A DNA stretch of 64,000 nt from Roseburia_C sp031555935 (GCA_031555935.1 JAVBTX010000027.1:16312-80311); one strand, 5' to 3'; positions 1 to 9,911 are shown, counted from the stretch's first letter. The notes: a model not told the origin generated them from the sequence alone. Program-made: numbers and translations.

Positions 1-2194
1 TTGCAGTAATCGTATGAGTACTGAGACCACCTTGCGCATTTTGCCATTGAGCATAAACAGTCACATTGCTTGTTATTGGCGTGCTCATGGTAAAACTGCC
101 GCCAATGCCATCCTTCCATCCAGTAAATTCATAGCCATCTCGCACTGGCTTGTCTGGAAAGTAGAGCACACTTCCATATGCGGTAGGAATGTCCGGTATT
201 GTTTCAACGACAGGTGCGCCGCCCCAATCACCACTATTCCCATTAAACGTAACTTTGTAAATTGGACTCCAAACAGCATAAAGCGTTACATCCGTCTCAA
301 AGCTTTCCAACACTAAATCCACAATTGTATTGGCATCATTTGTATCTGTTTTGCTCCATCCCAAGAAGGTATAATTATCTTTTGACGGCGGCTGTGGAAA
401 ATTCCCCAGCTTTTCATCCACTGCTTTGATAAACTGATCGGCATCAACGCCACCATTGGCCTTGAATGTGACCGTCGTTTCTTTTTCCCATATTGCATAT
501 ACCGTTGTTGTCGCTGAAACAATAGAGGATGGATACATCGCTTCACCAGTTCCTTCCGGCACTCTGTTCCACTCAATAAACTTATAGCCCGTTCGTTGTG
601 GTTCTGAATATCCCGTGCCAAAACAGCCATTCGAGATTGTTTGTGAACCCGGCACATTGGTCACGGTATCAGAACCGCCATTTCCATTAAAATTTAAGGT
701 ATATTCTGCCAGTGCCCATTGCGCATAAAAACTATTATTTTTTTTCTCGCCTTTGGCAAGGCTATATACTCTACCACTGCCATCGGGCTTTTCATTCCAG
801 CTAACAAATGTATAACCCAAACGAACTGGCGTCGGCTCCGCGGTCTGTGTTTGTCCGCCATTATTGGTATAGACTTTACCGACTAACTCACCACCACTGG
901 TTCCGATATTATCGTAAAACGAATACACATAGGAGCTCTTATTGTCCCACTTCGCAAAAACCTCCAGATTCGATGCAATTATCGTTGCCGCACTAATATA
1001 TTCCGTTCCGCCAGCCGACGTCGTCCAGCCCAAAAAACTATTCGTCCCATTTGTCGGATCAACTGGCATATCCTCGCCAAGTACGCCGCCCAAAGTACTT
1101 ATCGTTTTTGACGTTGTGCTGCCATCCCAGTTACCACCATTCAAATTAAATGTCACGGTGTAGACCTGCTTATCACTCCATATCGCATAAAATGTTGTAT
1201 TTCCATTGATTACGGTATCTGCTGTAACGGCTTCACCCTGTCCGTCTGCCTGCGTATTCCATTCCTGAAAGAACATTCCACGCTTTGTCGGCTTTGTTGC
1301 CGGTAAGCTGCCGAGAGCTGCACCCTTCGTGGCCATCGTGACACTCGGAGTTGCCTCGGTATCACCAGTATTTTTATCAAATCGCACGGTACAGTAACTC
1401 GCGTTCGCAGTTCCATCCGCCGATACAAAATCAGAATAAATGTTCAAAGATTCCCACGTTGAACCAGCCGACCAACCGCTTCTGTCCATCCCATTGATAT
1501 CCTGATTAAAGGAGTTATCCTGTGCCGCTGTACCGGTAATAAAACGAAATGGTGTCGATTTATTAAAGCCGCTAAAAGGGGTTCCCGCCAAAGCTGCCTT
1601 TATGTCTGCCATTGAAAATCGAAAGGACAAGAAATAATTTGTTGTTCCATTAAAAGTACTGTCTGCTTGTGACAAATAGTAATTTGCATCTGCTACTGGC
1701 TTAAATGCCGCAACTGGTTTTGAAATTCCAGTTGTGCTTGGGCTCATATTCAAATAGCCCGGATTCGACCGGTATATACCAAGTCTTCCGTTATTTCCAG
1801 TGGGATTATACATGCCCAGGAAGAAATCAATACTGCCATTTGTGTCTGCATCAATACCAATAAATACAAAGTTTTTAAATTGGTACGGATTCGACCCATC
1901 AATATTGCTGACCCTGACCCGAAATGCAATTTCATCATCAGTAAAGTGCATATACGTTGATGAATATGTTGCATTACCAACAATATCTTGCGAAACGGAA
2001 CCGCTCGCTGTTTGCTGATCCTGTAAATAATCATTTTGTTCATTGTTTGCATAGACTGGAACCCAGCCTGTTATTTGACTTACCTTCGTCTCCGCTCCAT
2101 ACACAACAAGTGCATTGTCTAGTGAAAGTGAGCTGACAATTAATGCAATTGCTAATAAATTTGCAATTGCTCTCTTTTGTATTCTTTTCACCAT
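1..2194 (-). CDS. Secreted InlB B-repeat (Listeria-Bacteroides repeat) surface protein, 3' end outside window
   Basis: One frame stays open from an ATG at 2194 to the left edge (731 codons), so the C-terminus is missing. The start has GGAGGA 6 nt upstream. Residues 1-34 look like a signal peptide (basic MVKRIQKR, hydrophobic core, VYGA before ETK). Residues about 35-265 form a domain I cannot name; it contains a DADTNGSIDFF stretch. From about residue 267 follow six tandem repeats of about 75 residues with the InlB B-repeat pattern: a strand such as YTVTFNLNGG, a GW/SW/EW core and an end like YAIW, FAKW, YAQW or YAVW. The repeats end near 1178, 945, 717, 490, 267 and 46. Such repeats are known from cell-surface adhesins and cell-wall proteins of Gram-positives. 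The anchor (LPXTG, SLH or other) would lie outside the window. Function is inferred only as surface-exposed. Confidence 0.85.
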   Translation of the reverse strand, partial: MVKRIQKRAIANLLAIALIVSSLSLDNALVVYGAETKVSQITGWVPVYANNEQNDYLQDQQTASGSVSQDIVGNATYSSTYMHFTDDEIAFRVRVSNIDGSNPYQFKNFVFIGIDADTNGSIDFFLGMYNPTGNNGRLGIYRSNPGYLNMSPSTTGISKPVAAFKPVADANYYLSQADSTFNGTTNYFLSFRFSMADIKAALAGTPFSGFNKSTPFRFITGTAAQDNSFNQDINGMDRSGWSAGSTWESLNIYSDFVSADGTANASYCTVRFDKNTGDTEATPSVTMATKGAALGSLPATKPTKRGMFFQEWNTQADGQGEAVTADTVINGNTTFYAIWSDKQVYTVTFNLNGGNWDGSTTSKTISTLGGVLGEDMPVDPTNGTNSFLGWTTSAGGTEYISAATIIASNLEVFAKWDNKSSYVYSFYDNIGTSGGELVGKVYTNNGGQTQTAEPTPVRLGYTFVSWNEKPDGSGRVYSLAKGEKKNNSFYAQWALAEYTLNFNGNGGSDTVTNVPGSQTISNGCFGTGYSEPQRTGYKFIEWNRVPEGTGEAMYPSSIVSATTTVYAIWEKETTVTFKANGGVDADQFIKAVDEKLGNFPQPPSKDNYTFLGWSKTDTNDANTIVDLVLESFETDVTLYAVWSPIYKVTFNGNSGDWGGAPVVETIPDIPTAYGSVLYFPDKPVRDGYEFTGWKDGIGGSFTMSTPITSNVTVYAQWQNAQGGLSTHTITA

Positions 2195-2483
2195 ATGTTG
2201 TCCTCCAACCAATCAATTTCTTTCCCTATTATTTTTCCTAAAGGTGAAACTATATTATATAACATCATGTAGATCAAATGTATATCAAATTTCATGTTTT
2301 TTGCTGGAAATTCATGGATACAATTTGAGTTTTAAATGGCCTACATAAATATAGTTTATTCTATCACGCTTTCCGCAACAATACCGCAACAAAAAAAGCC
2401 AAACGACAATTTTTTTTGCAAATTTGTCATGTTCAGCTTTCTTTTTCTTTGTTTATTCACCAATGTATTCTAAGTAGTCCAGT
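2195..2483. other. Intergenic region between the InlB-repeat gene and yfhO
   Basis: About 290 AT-rich bases without a gene. It must carry the promoter of the InlB-repeat gene. On the minus strand TATAAT-like sequence occurs near 2255-2262, but no -35 at good spacing is evident. Close downstream of the yfhO stop (2400-2430) a weak GACAA/TTGTC stem on the minus strand is followed by a run of T, a possible poor terminator. Confidence 0.35.
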
Positions 2484-4970
2484 TCATTTGCAAACAGCAT
2501 ATAGCTTCCATTTCTTCTGCGCCACCATTATCAACACAAACAGTCCCACACAGCCTAACGAAATCAGTGCCCCCGGTATTAATCCCGGCGTCCGATACTG
2601 CAACGTAATCTCATGACTGCCTGCCACCAGCGGAATCGAAAGAAACGCATCACAGAAAGTATCGGCTTCGACTGTTTTACCGTCTACCTTAATCTGCCAG
2701 CCTGCTTCTGCTGGAATCGATAAAATCAAATCGCCAGCCGCATCTAAATCAATATGTCCTTTAACCCGGGTATCAGAATAGCTGTCCAGTTCCATCGTAT
2801 TCCTGCTCAACGTCGCAAAGGCCGTATCTAATACCTCTAAGTTCATCTTGTAGGCCTGTAACTGTAATATATCAGTATTATTTGAACTTAATCGAACCGT
2901 AGTCCCCGCTTCAACCCAGCCCAAATCCAATAGATACACATGGTCACATTTTGCATAGCTTCTCGTCTTATAGCCAAAATCTGCCTTGATATCCTTGGCC
3001 GTCTTATCAGTATAATAAGCAAATAAATAGCAGTCCTCTTCCGCCGTAATCGCCGTCTCCTTCGTTTTCACGTCGGTATCAACCGGAGTGAATAAATCCT
3101 CACTCGCCCCAAGCGCTCTGGCCAGCTCATTTTGCACTGCAATCGTTGTTCCCCAAGTATAGTCCCATCGTTCCTCTAAGTCTGAATCAACGACAAACCC
3201 AAGCGGCAACGTATATTCATTACGATACAAATACATGCCATCCTTCGCATCAACCAGTGTGCGCACGGGACTTTCCTCCTGCCCGCTTTCAGTCATCAAA
3301 TATTTTACCGAAAGCATCGACGAAATCAGCGGCGTAGCACCATTATAGCAGTAGTAATTCTTGCCGCCTTCCAAACCGACTTTGCGGTAAAAGGTCGCAA
3401 CATCAATGTTCATCATCGAGGAAAAAATCGTCGCCGAACGATATCCGGTCAGGCTTGATTCATTCTTCGTTATGCGGTTATATTTATCAGTTCGATAAAA
3501 GCTATCATCCTCCTCGGCCACCTTCGTCATCAGTGCTTCATATCGATAAAGATTCTGGGTATAGGAAACTCGGTTGGTCGTAATCACGCCAGTACTATTT
3601 AAGTTTACCGTCGCCTCCACAATCACTAATACAAATGCAAAGATGTGCCCCAGCTTGCGAAACCGTAAGTCCCGTCCCAGATAAAACAGCATAATTAAAG
3701 CATATGCCCCAAGAATAACTCCCGTTATTATAATTGAATGCATTGTTACCAGGCTCGTATCGGTAAATAGCGCAAACGCAACCAGCAACAGCATTGCCAT
3801 AATCAGTCCAATGCCAATATTTATTTTCCGATTTCCTTTTCGATAATGAACTGCTTCAAAGCATAGCACCAACATCAAAAACACATAGATAAATGCCTGT
3901 CTGGCCGGCAAGCCATCCGGGAAATCCAATCCATGCCAGATAAAGGTCAAGATATTATTCGAAAAGCTGATGAGTAACAGTCCCAGCAATAACAGCCGCG
4001 GAAGTTTTTTCTGCCACGGGATTCGTCGATTTAATAGATACATGAAAATTAACAACAGCACCGCACTGCCGCAATAAATGCTCGGCCAATGGTCGGTCGT
4101 GGCAATAATATCCACACTAATACAAGAACGTGCCAGACCGGATAAAATGTCAAAATACCACTCGATAGCCTCCGGGAAGCTAATCCCGCCTGAGCCGCTG
4201 TAAGATAAGGCAATAATTTCTGGTACCAGCAATATTGCACCAGTTCCACCAGCTAGCAGGGAATATATTGCAAATCGAACACTCGTTGCAAAAAATTTCC
4301 GAAAAGAGCGGTCCGCCATCAAGATAAAATAATACAGCACCAAAAAGATACAAATCATAATGGATATATAGTAATTTGAAAGAATTGAAACTGCCAGTGT
4401 AATATAATACAGCTTGCCCTTTCCCTCTTTTACTAATTTTTCCAGTCCTAATACAATCAGTGGAAACAGCCAGATTCCATCCAGCCACATAATATTCCAG
4501 TTATATGCACAGGTATAAGCTGACAGGGCGTAAAATATCGCAAACAAAATTACCCTGCCATTATTCGTCCGATAATGCGCCCGCAGATAATAGGCAAAAC
4601 TAAAACCGCATAGACCGATTTTAATCAGCACCAGCAAGGTCATAAACTCTATTACAAACCCACGTGGACAAAGAATCACCAGCCAGTTCATCGGGCTTGC
4701 CAGATAATACGCATATAACGCCATAAAATCTGAACCAATTCCCAAATTCCAGGAATACATTAATGACGAGCCGCTTCTGAGCTTATTTAAAAATTCCGTC
4801 GTAAACGGGCAGTATTGATGATACATATCAATATGTAAAAAACACTGATTCCCGAAGGGATATATTTCATGATAAATACAGACCCCAATCATGATGACAA
4901 AGGGAATTAAAAATGCCCACACCAACACCATCTGATCTGATTTTATTTTCGTTTTTAACCATTCTTTCAT
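2484..4970 (-). CDS. yfhO: YfhO family multi-spanning membrane protein (GT-C-like)
   Basis: 828 residues. The ATG at 4970 is preferred over the upstream TTG because GAGGAAG lies 5-7 nt before it. The N-terminal about 480 residues hold roughly a dozen hydrophobic segments with conserved blocks typical of YfhO (FPFGNQCFLHIDMYHQY near the start, then NWNIMWLDGIWLFPL). A soluble region of about 300 residues follows, and one C-terminal membrane segment (LIPGALISLGCVGLFVLIM). In Bacillus and Listeria, YfhO-type proteins take part in glycosylation of lipoteichoic acid at the outer membrane face. Its start codon lies 22 nt after the stop of the LtaS-like gene, which supports a shared role in teichoic acid-type polymer synthesis or decoration. 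The exact substrate is inference. Confidence 0.85.
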   Translation of the reverse strand: MKEWLKTKIKSDQMVLVWAFLIPFVIMIGVCIYHEIYPFGNQCFLHIDMYHQYCPFTTEFLNKLRSGSSLMYSWNLGIGSDFMALYAYYLASPMNWLVILCPRGFVIEFMTLLVLIKIGLCGFSFAYYLRAHYRTNNGRVILFAIFYALSAYTCAYNWNIMWLDGIWLFPLIVLGLEKLVKEGKGKLYYITLAVSILSNYYISIMICIFLVLYYFILMADRSFRKFFATSVRFAIYSLLAGGTGAILLVPEIIALSYSGSGGISFPEAIEWYFDILSGLARSCISVDIIATTDHWPSIYCGSAVLLLIFMYLLNRRIPWQKKLPRLLLLGLLLISFSNNILTFIWHGLDFPDGLPARQAFIYVFLMLVLCFEAVHYRKGNRKINIGIGLIMAMLLLVAFALFTDTSLVTMHSIIITGVILGAYALIMLFYLGRDLRFRKLGHIFAFVLVIVEATVNLNSTGVITTNRVSYTQNLYRYEALMTKVAEEDDSFYRTDKYNRITKNESSLTGYRSATIFSSMMNIDVATFYRKVGLEGGKNYYCYNGATPLISSMLSVKYLMTESGQEESPVRTLVDAKDGMYLYRNEYTLPLGFVVDSDLEERWDYTWGTTIAVQNELARALGASEDLFTPVDTDVKTKETAITAEEDCYLFAYYTDKTAKDIKADFGYKTRSYAKCDHVYLLDLGWVEAGTTVRLSSNNTDILQLQAYKMNLEVLDTAFATLSRNTMELDSYSDTRVKGHIDLDAAGDLILSIPAEAGWQIKVDGKTVEADTFCDAFLSIPLVAGSHEITLQYRTPGLIPGALISLGCVGLFVLIMVAQKKWKLYAVCK

Positions 4971-4992
4971 CGAATCTTCCTCATACTTCAAA

Positions 4993-6813
4993 CTATTCAA
5001 ACAACAGATAATATTGCAGCTTGCGGTATTGATTTATGGCATCATCACTGCCATCCACCCACTTACCATCGACATTAACAATACTCTGCGTGGAAATCAC
5101 CGGATACATTTCTTGTAATTCCAATAAAAACTCCTGATAATCCGCTAACGGCATACCAGCCGCTGCCATCGCATATGCACCAAGATAATTCGTACTTATT
5201 TCCACCTCGGTCTTCTCTGGGATATCATAGTTGGCCCAGATTACAAATGGCACTTCATAACGAACTGCTTCTTCCTCTTCGCTCAGCGCACTGACATTCT
5301 TGCCACTGCTCTGATAGATTGTCGAAACCACAGAATCCGTTGGCTGATGGTCACCGAAAAAGACAATTACAGTCGGCTCGTCCTGCTTTTCAAAATATGC
5401 CAGCAAAGATTGCAAGGCGGCATCCGATTTCTTCATCAACGTCAGATATTCTGACAGTGCTGGTGAATAAGTATTTTCTATCTCTATATTTCCTGCCGCA
5501 TCTTGATAACCATCTGTATAAGGACTGTGATTTTGCATCGTGACATTAAATAGAAACAGTGGCGCATCCGTTTTCTGCTCATACAATTCAATGATTTTAT
5601 TAACACAGGACGCATCATCCACATAGCCACGCAGATAAGTTGCATTCGGAAAATCCGTTTGGTCCAAAAAGCTGTCAAAACCAAACCACGGATAAACGTT
5701 ATCCCGATTCCAACCAGTTGCATAATAAGGATGCATCGCATAGGTCTGGTAACCAAACTGCTTTAAATAAGAAGCCAATGACGGTGCTTCACCATTCACA
5801 TACTGCTGATACGGAATACTGCCGGCCGGTAAAAATGTCATCGTATTACCCGTCAAAAATTCATATTCCGTATTGGCGGTGTTGCCGCCCTTCACCGACA
5901 CATGTAGATGACCGGTAATCGTATTCTCATACCCCTTCGCTAGCTCATGATAAAACGGTAAATAGTCCTCACTCGCCGAAAAATCACCAAGAATGCCGAC
6001 ATCAGAAAAAGCTTCATTCATTACCACAATCAGATTCGGCCGTGCCTCCAAGGAGACGCCTTTCTCCTTGGAGGCGCTATCACCTTGCCATGAATATTCT
6101 TTATTATATGAATCTAATAACTCCTTGACTTCCTTTGCATTATATCCTGCTGGTTTTTCAACCTTCAAATATTGCAAATCCATCAAAAAAGTAACGGCAA
6201 ATCCATTTCGTTCATACATTACATTTGGCGTAAACAAAAATGGGTAGAGATTTAACTTGGTGACATTTTCTTCTTGTGACACCACATAGGTCAACCCAAA
6301 AATCGCCGCCAAGGATAGTACCGCTGCTAACAGCCGCTTTCGATTTGCCAATAAAAAGGTAAGTGGAGCTTTCCGATTCCAGACATTTTTTTTGAGTGGT
6401 AGCTTAACAAAATGTTCGATTCCCAGTAAACCGAGTAATATTAGAATCAAAACAATCTGCGTTCCCCCTAGCGTATAGCTGTATTCGCCAGCCACACTAG
6501 CCGCTGTTTTTAACGACAGGAAGTCCCACGGCACAATCGGATTTCCCCGAAATGAAATTACATAGTAATTAGCAATTCCTGCTATCAAAACAAACATTGT
6601 CTCAATTCGCAACGCCCAAACAGCACTGCCAATTACCATCCACAGCAACAGCATCAATGCTTCCAAAAATATTATATTTAATACTTGTGCTTTCCATCTG
6701 GTTCTCACAAACGGATTATAGGTGAAAAATGCTTCCAGATAAAATAGCAGTGCCGGAATTAAAATCAGCATAATATATTTGATAACAGTTTTAATTTGAT
6801 TTGTTCTTTTCAT
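4993..6813 (-). CDS. LtaS-like phosphoglycerol transferase / sulfatase family protein
   Basis: 606 residues. Five hydrophobic segments within residues 1-190 are followed by an extracellular sulfatase-fold domain. Visible landmarks are the metal-binding Glu in VVMNEAFSDVG (about residue 266), the Thr-containing loop GGNTANTEYEF (catalytic Thr near 311 by analogy to LtaS), and the metal motif FFGDHQP (about 487-493). This fits lipoteichoic acid synthase and related phosphoglycerol transferases, which polymerise glycerol phosphate from phosphatidylglycerol outside the cell. It lies between cysK (37 nt upstream) and yfhO (downstream). The family also includes modifiers of other glycans, so polymerase rather than general phosphoglycerol transferase activity is not proven. 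Confidence 0.88.
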   Translation of the reverse strand: MKRTNQIKTVIKYIMLILIPALLFYLEAFFTYNPFVRTRWKAQVLNIIFLEALMLLLWMVIGSAVWALRIETMFVLIAGIANYYVISFRGNPIVPWDFLSLKTAASVAGEYSYTLGGTQIVLILILLGLLGIEHFVKLPLKKNVWNRKAPLTFLLANRKRLLAAVLSLAAIFGLTYVVSQEENVTKLNLYPFLFTPNVMYERNGFAVTFLMDLQYLKVEKPAGYNAKEVKELLDSYNKEYSWQGDSASKEKGVSLEARPNLIVVMNEAFSDVGILGDFSASEDYLPFYHELAKGYENTITGHLHVSVKGGNTANTEYEFLTGNTMTFLPAGSIPYQQYVNGEAPSLASYLKQFGYQTYAMHPYYATGWNRDNVYPWFGFDSFLDQTDFPNATYLRGYVDDASCVNKIIELYEQKTDAPLFLFNVTMQNHSPYTDGYQDAAGNIEIENTYSPALSEYLTLMKKSDAALQSLLAYFEKQDEPTVIVFFGDHQPTDSVVSTIYQSSGKNVSALSEEEEAVRYEVPFVIWANYDIPEKTEVEISTNYLGAYAMAAAGMPLADYQEFLLELQEMYPVISTQSIVNVDGKWVDGSDDAINQYRKLQYYLLFE

Positions 6814-6850
6814 ATTTTATGTCTCTTTTCCAGTCAGGTTTTACATCGTC

Positions 6851-7780
6851 CTATTCAAACAGAGGGGTCGATAAATATCGCTCACCAGTATCTGGCAGCA
6901 CAACAACGATTGTCTTGCCCTTATTCTCGTCTCGTTTTGCCACTGCTACTGCCGCGGACAGCGCCGCCCCAGAAGATATACCAACCAAAAGACCTTGTTC
7001 TCTGGCAATCAGCCTTGCATACTCATAAGCCTCTGAATCAGCCACAGTAAGTATTTCATCGAAAATGTCACGATTTAGCACCTGCGGTACAAAGTTAGCG
7101 CCGATTCCCTGAATGCCATGAGGACCAGCAACTCCGGTTGATAACAATGGTGATGTTTTAGGCTCCACCGCACAGACCTTAATCGCTTCATTCTGCTCTT
7201 TTAAATAGCGTCCAGTTCCCGTCAGAGTTCCACCAGTTCCCACACCAGCTACCAGGATATCCACACCGCCCTCGGTATCAGCCCATATTTCTGGTCCGGT
7301 GCTACGATAATGCGCATTGGCGTTGGCCGGATTTTCAAACTGACCCGGAATATAGGCGTCTGGTATTTCTGCTCGTAGCTCGTTGGCTTTTTCAATCGAG
7401 CCTGCCATCCCCTTCGCAGCTTTGGTCAACACCACCTCGGCACCATACCCTTTTAACAGCTTCTGCCGTTCAATACTCATCGTTTCCGGCATCACAAAAA
7501 TGGTTCGATAACCCCGCTGTGCAGCAATTGCCGCCAAACCAATACCGGTATTGCCACTCGTCGGTTCTATTATTGTTGCCCCCGCTTTAAGCAGTCCCCT
7601 TTCCTCGGCATCCTCAATCATTGCCTTGGCCACGCGGTCCTTAACACTGCCGGCCGGATTAAAATATTCTAATTTCAACAAAATCTTCGCTTCTAAATTT
7701 AATGCCTTTTCAATTTTAACCGCCTCAAGCAAAGGTGTATGCCCGATTAACTGCGTGATATCTGTAAATACCTTTTTCAT
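6851..7780 (-). CDS. cysK: Cysteine synthase A (O-acetylserine sulfhydrylase)
   Basis: 309 residues from the ATG at 7780; a GTG two codons earlier (7786) is the alternative. A PLP enzyme that makes L-cysteine from O-acetylserine and sulfide in the cytoplasm. The PLP lysine lies in NPAGSVKDR (K47), the substrate-binding loop is PTSGNTG, and the glycine-rich phosphate loop is GVGTGGTLTGTG. Full length for CysK. The gene starts just after the efp terminator, and I see no separate promoter in the roughly 20-nt gap, so its transcription may depend on read-through. Confidence 0.95.
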   Translation of the reverse strand: MKKVFTDITQLIGHTPLLEAVKIEKALNLEAKILLKLEYFNPAGSVKDRVAKAMIEDAEERGLLKAGATIIEPTSGNTGIGLAAIAAQRGYRTIFVMPETMSIERQKLLKGYGAEVVLTKAAKGMAGSIEKANELRAEIPDAYIPGQFENPANANAHYRSTGPEIWADTEGGVDILVAGVGTGGTLTGTGRYLKEQNEAIKVCAVEPKTSPLLSTGVAGPHGIQGIGANFVPQVLNRDIFDEILTVADSEAYEYARLIAREQGLLVGISSGAALSAAVAVAKRDENKGKTIVVVLPDTGERYLSTPLFE

Positions 7781-7804
7781 ATTCACTCATCTCTCTTTCA
7801 TTTG

Positions 7805-7838
7805 AAAAAAGAGACTCAAAACGCTTGTTTTGAATCTC
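7805..7838 (-). terminator. Intrinsic terminator of efp
   Basis: 12-bp stem: 7811-7822 pairs with 7827-7838 around a 4-nt loop (one mismatch). On the minus strand it is followed by six T (7810-7805). It separates efp from cysK. Confidence 0.85.
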
Positions 7839-7860
7839 CCTTCCAACATTTACATTACGA

Positions 7861-8418
7861 TTAAACTCTGGAGAGATATTCTCCGGTTCTTGTGTCAATC
7901 TTAATTACGTCATCCTGCTCTACGAACAGTGGTACATACACGGTTGCTCCGGTTTCTACGATGGCCGGCTTGGTTGCGCCCTGTGCGGTATCACCTTTGA
8001 AGCCTGGCTCCGTCTCAGTAATCTGCAATTCTACAAACAATGGTGGCTCAATTGCGAACACATTGCCATTATGAGAACAGATTTTAACCATCTCATTTTC
8101 TTTTACAAATTTTAAAGTATCACCGATTGATGCTTCATCTAATGCAATCTGCTCATAGTTCTCAACATCCATGAAGTGGAATAGGTCGCCATCTGAATAC
8201 AGATACTGCATGTCCTTTCTGTCGATACGAGCCTGTGGACATTTTTCGGTCGGACGGAATGTTTTTTCAATCACACCGCCATTCTTAATATTTTTTAATT
8301 TTGTTCTTACGAAAGCAGCACCTTTTCCTGGTTTTACGTGCTGAAACTCGATTATCTGAAATATATTACCTTCAAATTCGATTGTTATTCCATTTCTGAA
8401 ATCTCCTGCTGAAATCAT
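7861..8418 (-). CDS. efp: Translation elongation factor P
   Basis: 185 residues when started at the ATG at 8418, which has AAGGAGGA in front; an upstream extension to 8463 would add 15 residues with no counterpart in the family. Three beta-barrel domains: KOW-like N domain (residues 1-64), OB domains in the middle and at the C-terminus (ending in TRTGEYLSRV). The loop VKPGKGAAF carries K32, the position modified in Bacillus-type EF-P. It relieves ribosome stalling at polyproline stretches. It has its own promoter (8472-8500) and terminator, so it is a single-gene unit. Confidence 0.96.
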   Translation of the reverse strand: MISAGDFRNGITIEFEGNIFQIIEFQHVKPGKGAAFVRTKLKNIKNGGVIEKTFRPTEKCPQARIDRKDMQYLYSDGDLFHFMDVENYEQIALDEASIGDTLKFVKENEMVKICSHNGNVFAIEPPLFVELQITETEPGFKGDTAQGATKPAIVETGATVYVPLFVEQDDVIKIDTRTGEYLSRV

Positions 8419-8471
8419 TCGATATTCCTCCTTAGATTCTGTCTGGGAAATTTTATACCCCACTTCACATT

Positions 8472-8500
8472 ATTTTATAATAAATATGCACATATTTCAA
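8472..8500 (-). promoter_or_regulatory. Predicted sigma-A promoter of efp
   Basis: Minus strand TTGAAA (8500-8495), 17-nt spacer, TAAAAT (8477-8472). The leader to the efp ATG would be about 45 nt. Confidence 0.6.
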
Positions 8501-8512
8501 CCTTTTTTTGTT

Positions 8513-9460
8513 CTATATGCTCAGACCGTATGTTTCCGGGCATCCCAGCATAATATTTAAGCACTGAATCGCTGCTCCAGAAGCCCCTTTTCCGAGGTTA
8601 TCGAACTGCGCCGAAACCACCATTCGTTCTTCATTTCCGGTGATATAAAGTGATAATCCATCCCAGCCGCTGCAAGCATTGCCGCTTAAAAATCCCTGCA
8701 CTTTTTCTTCCGCACCGAAATCTTTCACCTGAACAAATGGTTCGTTTTTGTAATAGTCCACAAATATTGAATGTAAATCCTGTGGATTTTCCACGCCGCT
8801 TAACATTTCTCCATAAAATGGTACCGAAACTACCATTCCGCTGTAATAATCCGCAATAATCGGCGAGAACAGTGGTTCTCTCGTAAGTCCGGTGATTGCT
8901 TTCATTTCTTTTAAATGCTTGTGCTGCTGGCTTAGCGCATATTCTCTTGGCGCACTATAGGAATCCGGTCGGTCTGCATCCTCATAATCGGCAATTACGC
9001 CTTTTCCGGCACCACTGTAACCGGTGATGGATAAACTGCTGACTGGATAATCCTTTGGCAATATTCCTTTTGCAATCATTGGATAGACAATCGAAATAAA
9101 TCCCGTCGCATGACAGCCCGGAACGGCAATTCGTTTGCCATGTGCAATTGCGGTGCGGTATTCGCCGGATAATTCCGGAAAACCATACACCCAATCCGCA
9201 TTGGTCCGGTGTGCAGTTGAGGTATCAATAATTTTGACATTTTCATTCTCAACCAATGAAACCGATTCCTTCGCCGCCACATCCGGCAGACACAAAAAGG
9301 TGATATCGGATTCGTTGATTAATCTTTTTCGTTCCGCCGCATCCTTACGCAGCTCCGGTGCTATCTTTAGCAGTTCAATGTCCGAACGCACAGCAAAACG
9401 CTCGTGAATGCGCAGTCCGGTCGTTCCCTCACTGCCGTCAATAAATATTTTTGTCTTCAT
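8513..9460 (-). CDS. argC: N-acetyl-gamma-glutamyl-phosphate reductase, short type
   Basis: 315 residues. Third step of arginine synthesis: NADPH reduction of N-acetylglutamyl phosphate to the semialdehyde. Dinucleotide-binding start KIFIDGSEGTTGLRIHE, active-site Cys116 in AVPGCHATG, and SITGYSGAGKG. The length and the start match the short (type 2) ArgC class rather than the common form of about 345 residues. It lies 4 nt after rpiB, last of a run of four genes, and no other arg gene is nearby. RBS AGAGGA. Confidence 0.9.
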   Translation of the reverse strand: MKTKIFIDGSEGTTGLRIHERFAVRSDIELLKIAPELRKDAAERKRLINESDITFLCLPDVAAKESVSLVENENVKIIDTSTAHRTNADWVYGFPELSGEYRTAIAHGKRIAVPGCHATGFISIVYPMIAKGILPKDYPVSSLSITGYSGAGKGVIADYEDADRPDSYSAPREYALSQQHKHLKEMKAITGLTREPLFSPIIADYYSGMVVSVPFYGEMLSGVENPQDLHSIFVDYYKNEPFVQVKDFGAEEKVQGFLSGNACSGWDGLSLYITGNEERMVVSAQFDNLGKGASGAAIQCLNIMLGCPETYGLSI

Positions 9461-9464
9461 ATTA

Positions 9465-9911
9465 TTAGTCCTCTTCTACTTCGATTGCATGTATCATATC
9501 TATTCGGTCCTGATGTCTGCCACCCTGGAACTCAGCCGTTAAATACGCTTTGACAATATCTTTTGCCAGCTCGACACCTACAATCCGCTCGCCAAACGCA
9601 ATAATATTGGCATTGTTATGTTCTTTGACCAAACGTGCAGTGGTTACATCTGAGCAAACTGCTGCCCGAACGCCTCTCACTTTGTTGGCTGCAATCGAGA
9701 TTCCCACGCCGGTTCCACAAATCAAAATGCCGCAGTCCACTTCATCATTTGCCACTGCATGACCGACTTTCTCGCCATATTCGGGATAGTTGCAGCTTTC
9801 AACTACATCAATTCCGTAATTTATAACCTCATGGCCTAACGATTCAACATATTTCTTTATTTCCTGCTTCATGACTACTGCCGCATGATCATTTCCAATT
9901 GCAATCTTCAT
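9465..9911 (-). CDS. rpiB: Ribose-5-phosphate isomerase B (RpiB/LacAB family)
   Basis: 148 residues. Interconverts ribose 5-phosphate and ribulose 5-phosphate in the non-oxidative pentose phosphate pathway. Visible: GNDHA (D8, H9), the anion-hole/active-site loop CGTGVGISIAANK with C65 as the base, and KEHNNANI. Its ATG touches the stop of the upstream yqeG (shared base at 9911). RBS AAGGAA. Allose-6-phosphate isomerase is the usual alternative within the family; no allose genes are near. Confidence 0.92.
   Translation of the reverse strand: MKIAIGNDHAAVVMKQEIKKYVESLGHEVINYGIDVVESCNYPEYGEKVGHAVANDEVDCGILICGTGVGISIAANKVRGVRAAVCSDVTTARLVKEHNNANIIAFGERIVGVELAKDIVKAYLTAEFQGGRHQDRIDMIHAIEVEED

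Noticed and set aside
313..2052. Several short minus-strand open frames here that could be taken for separate small genes
   Set aside because: They lie in other frames of one long open gene (1-2194) with signal peptide and clear InlB repeats.
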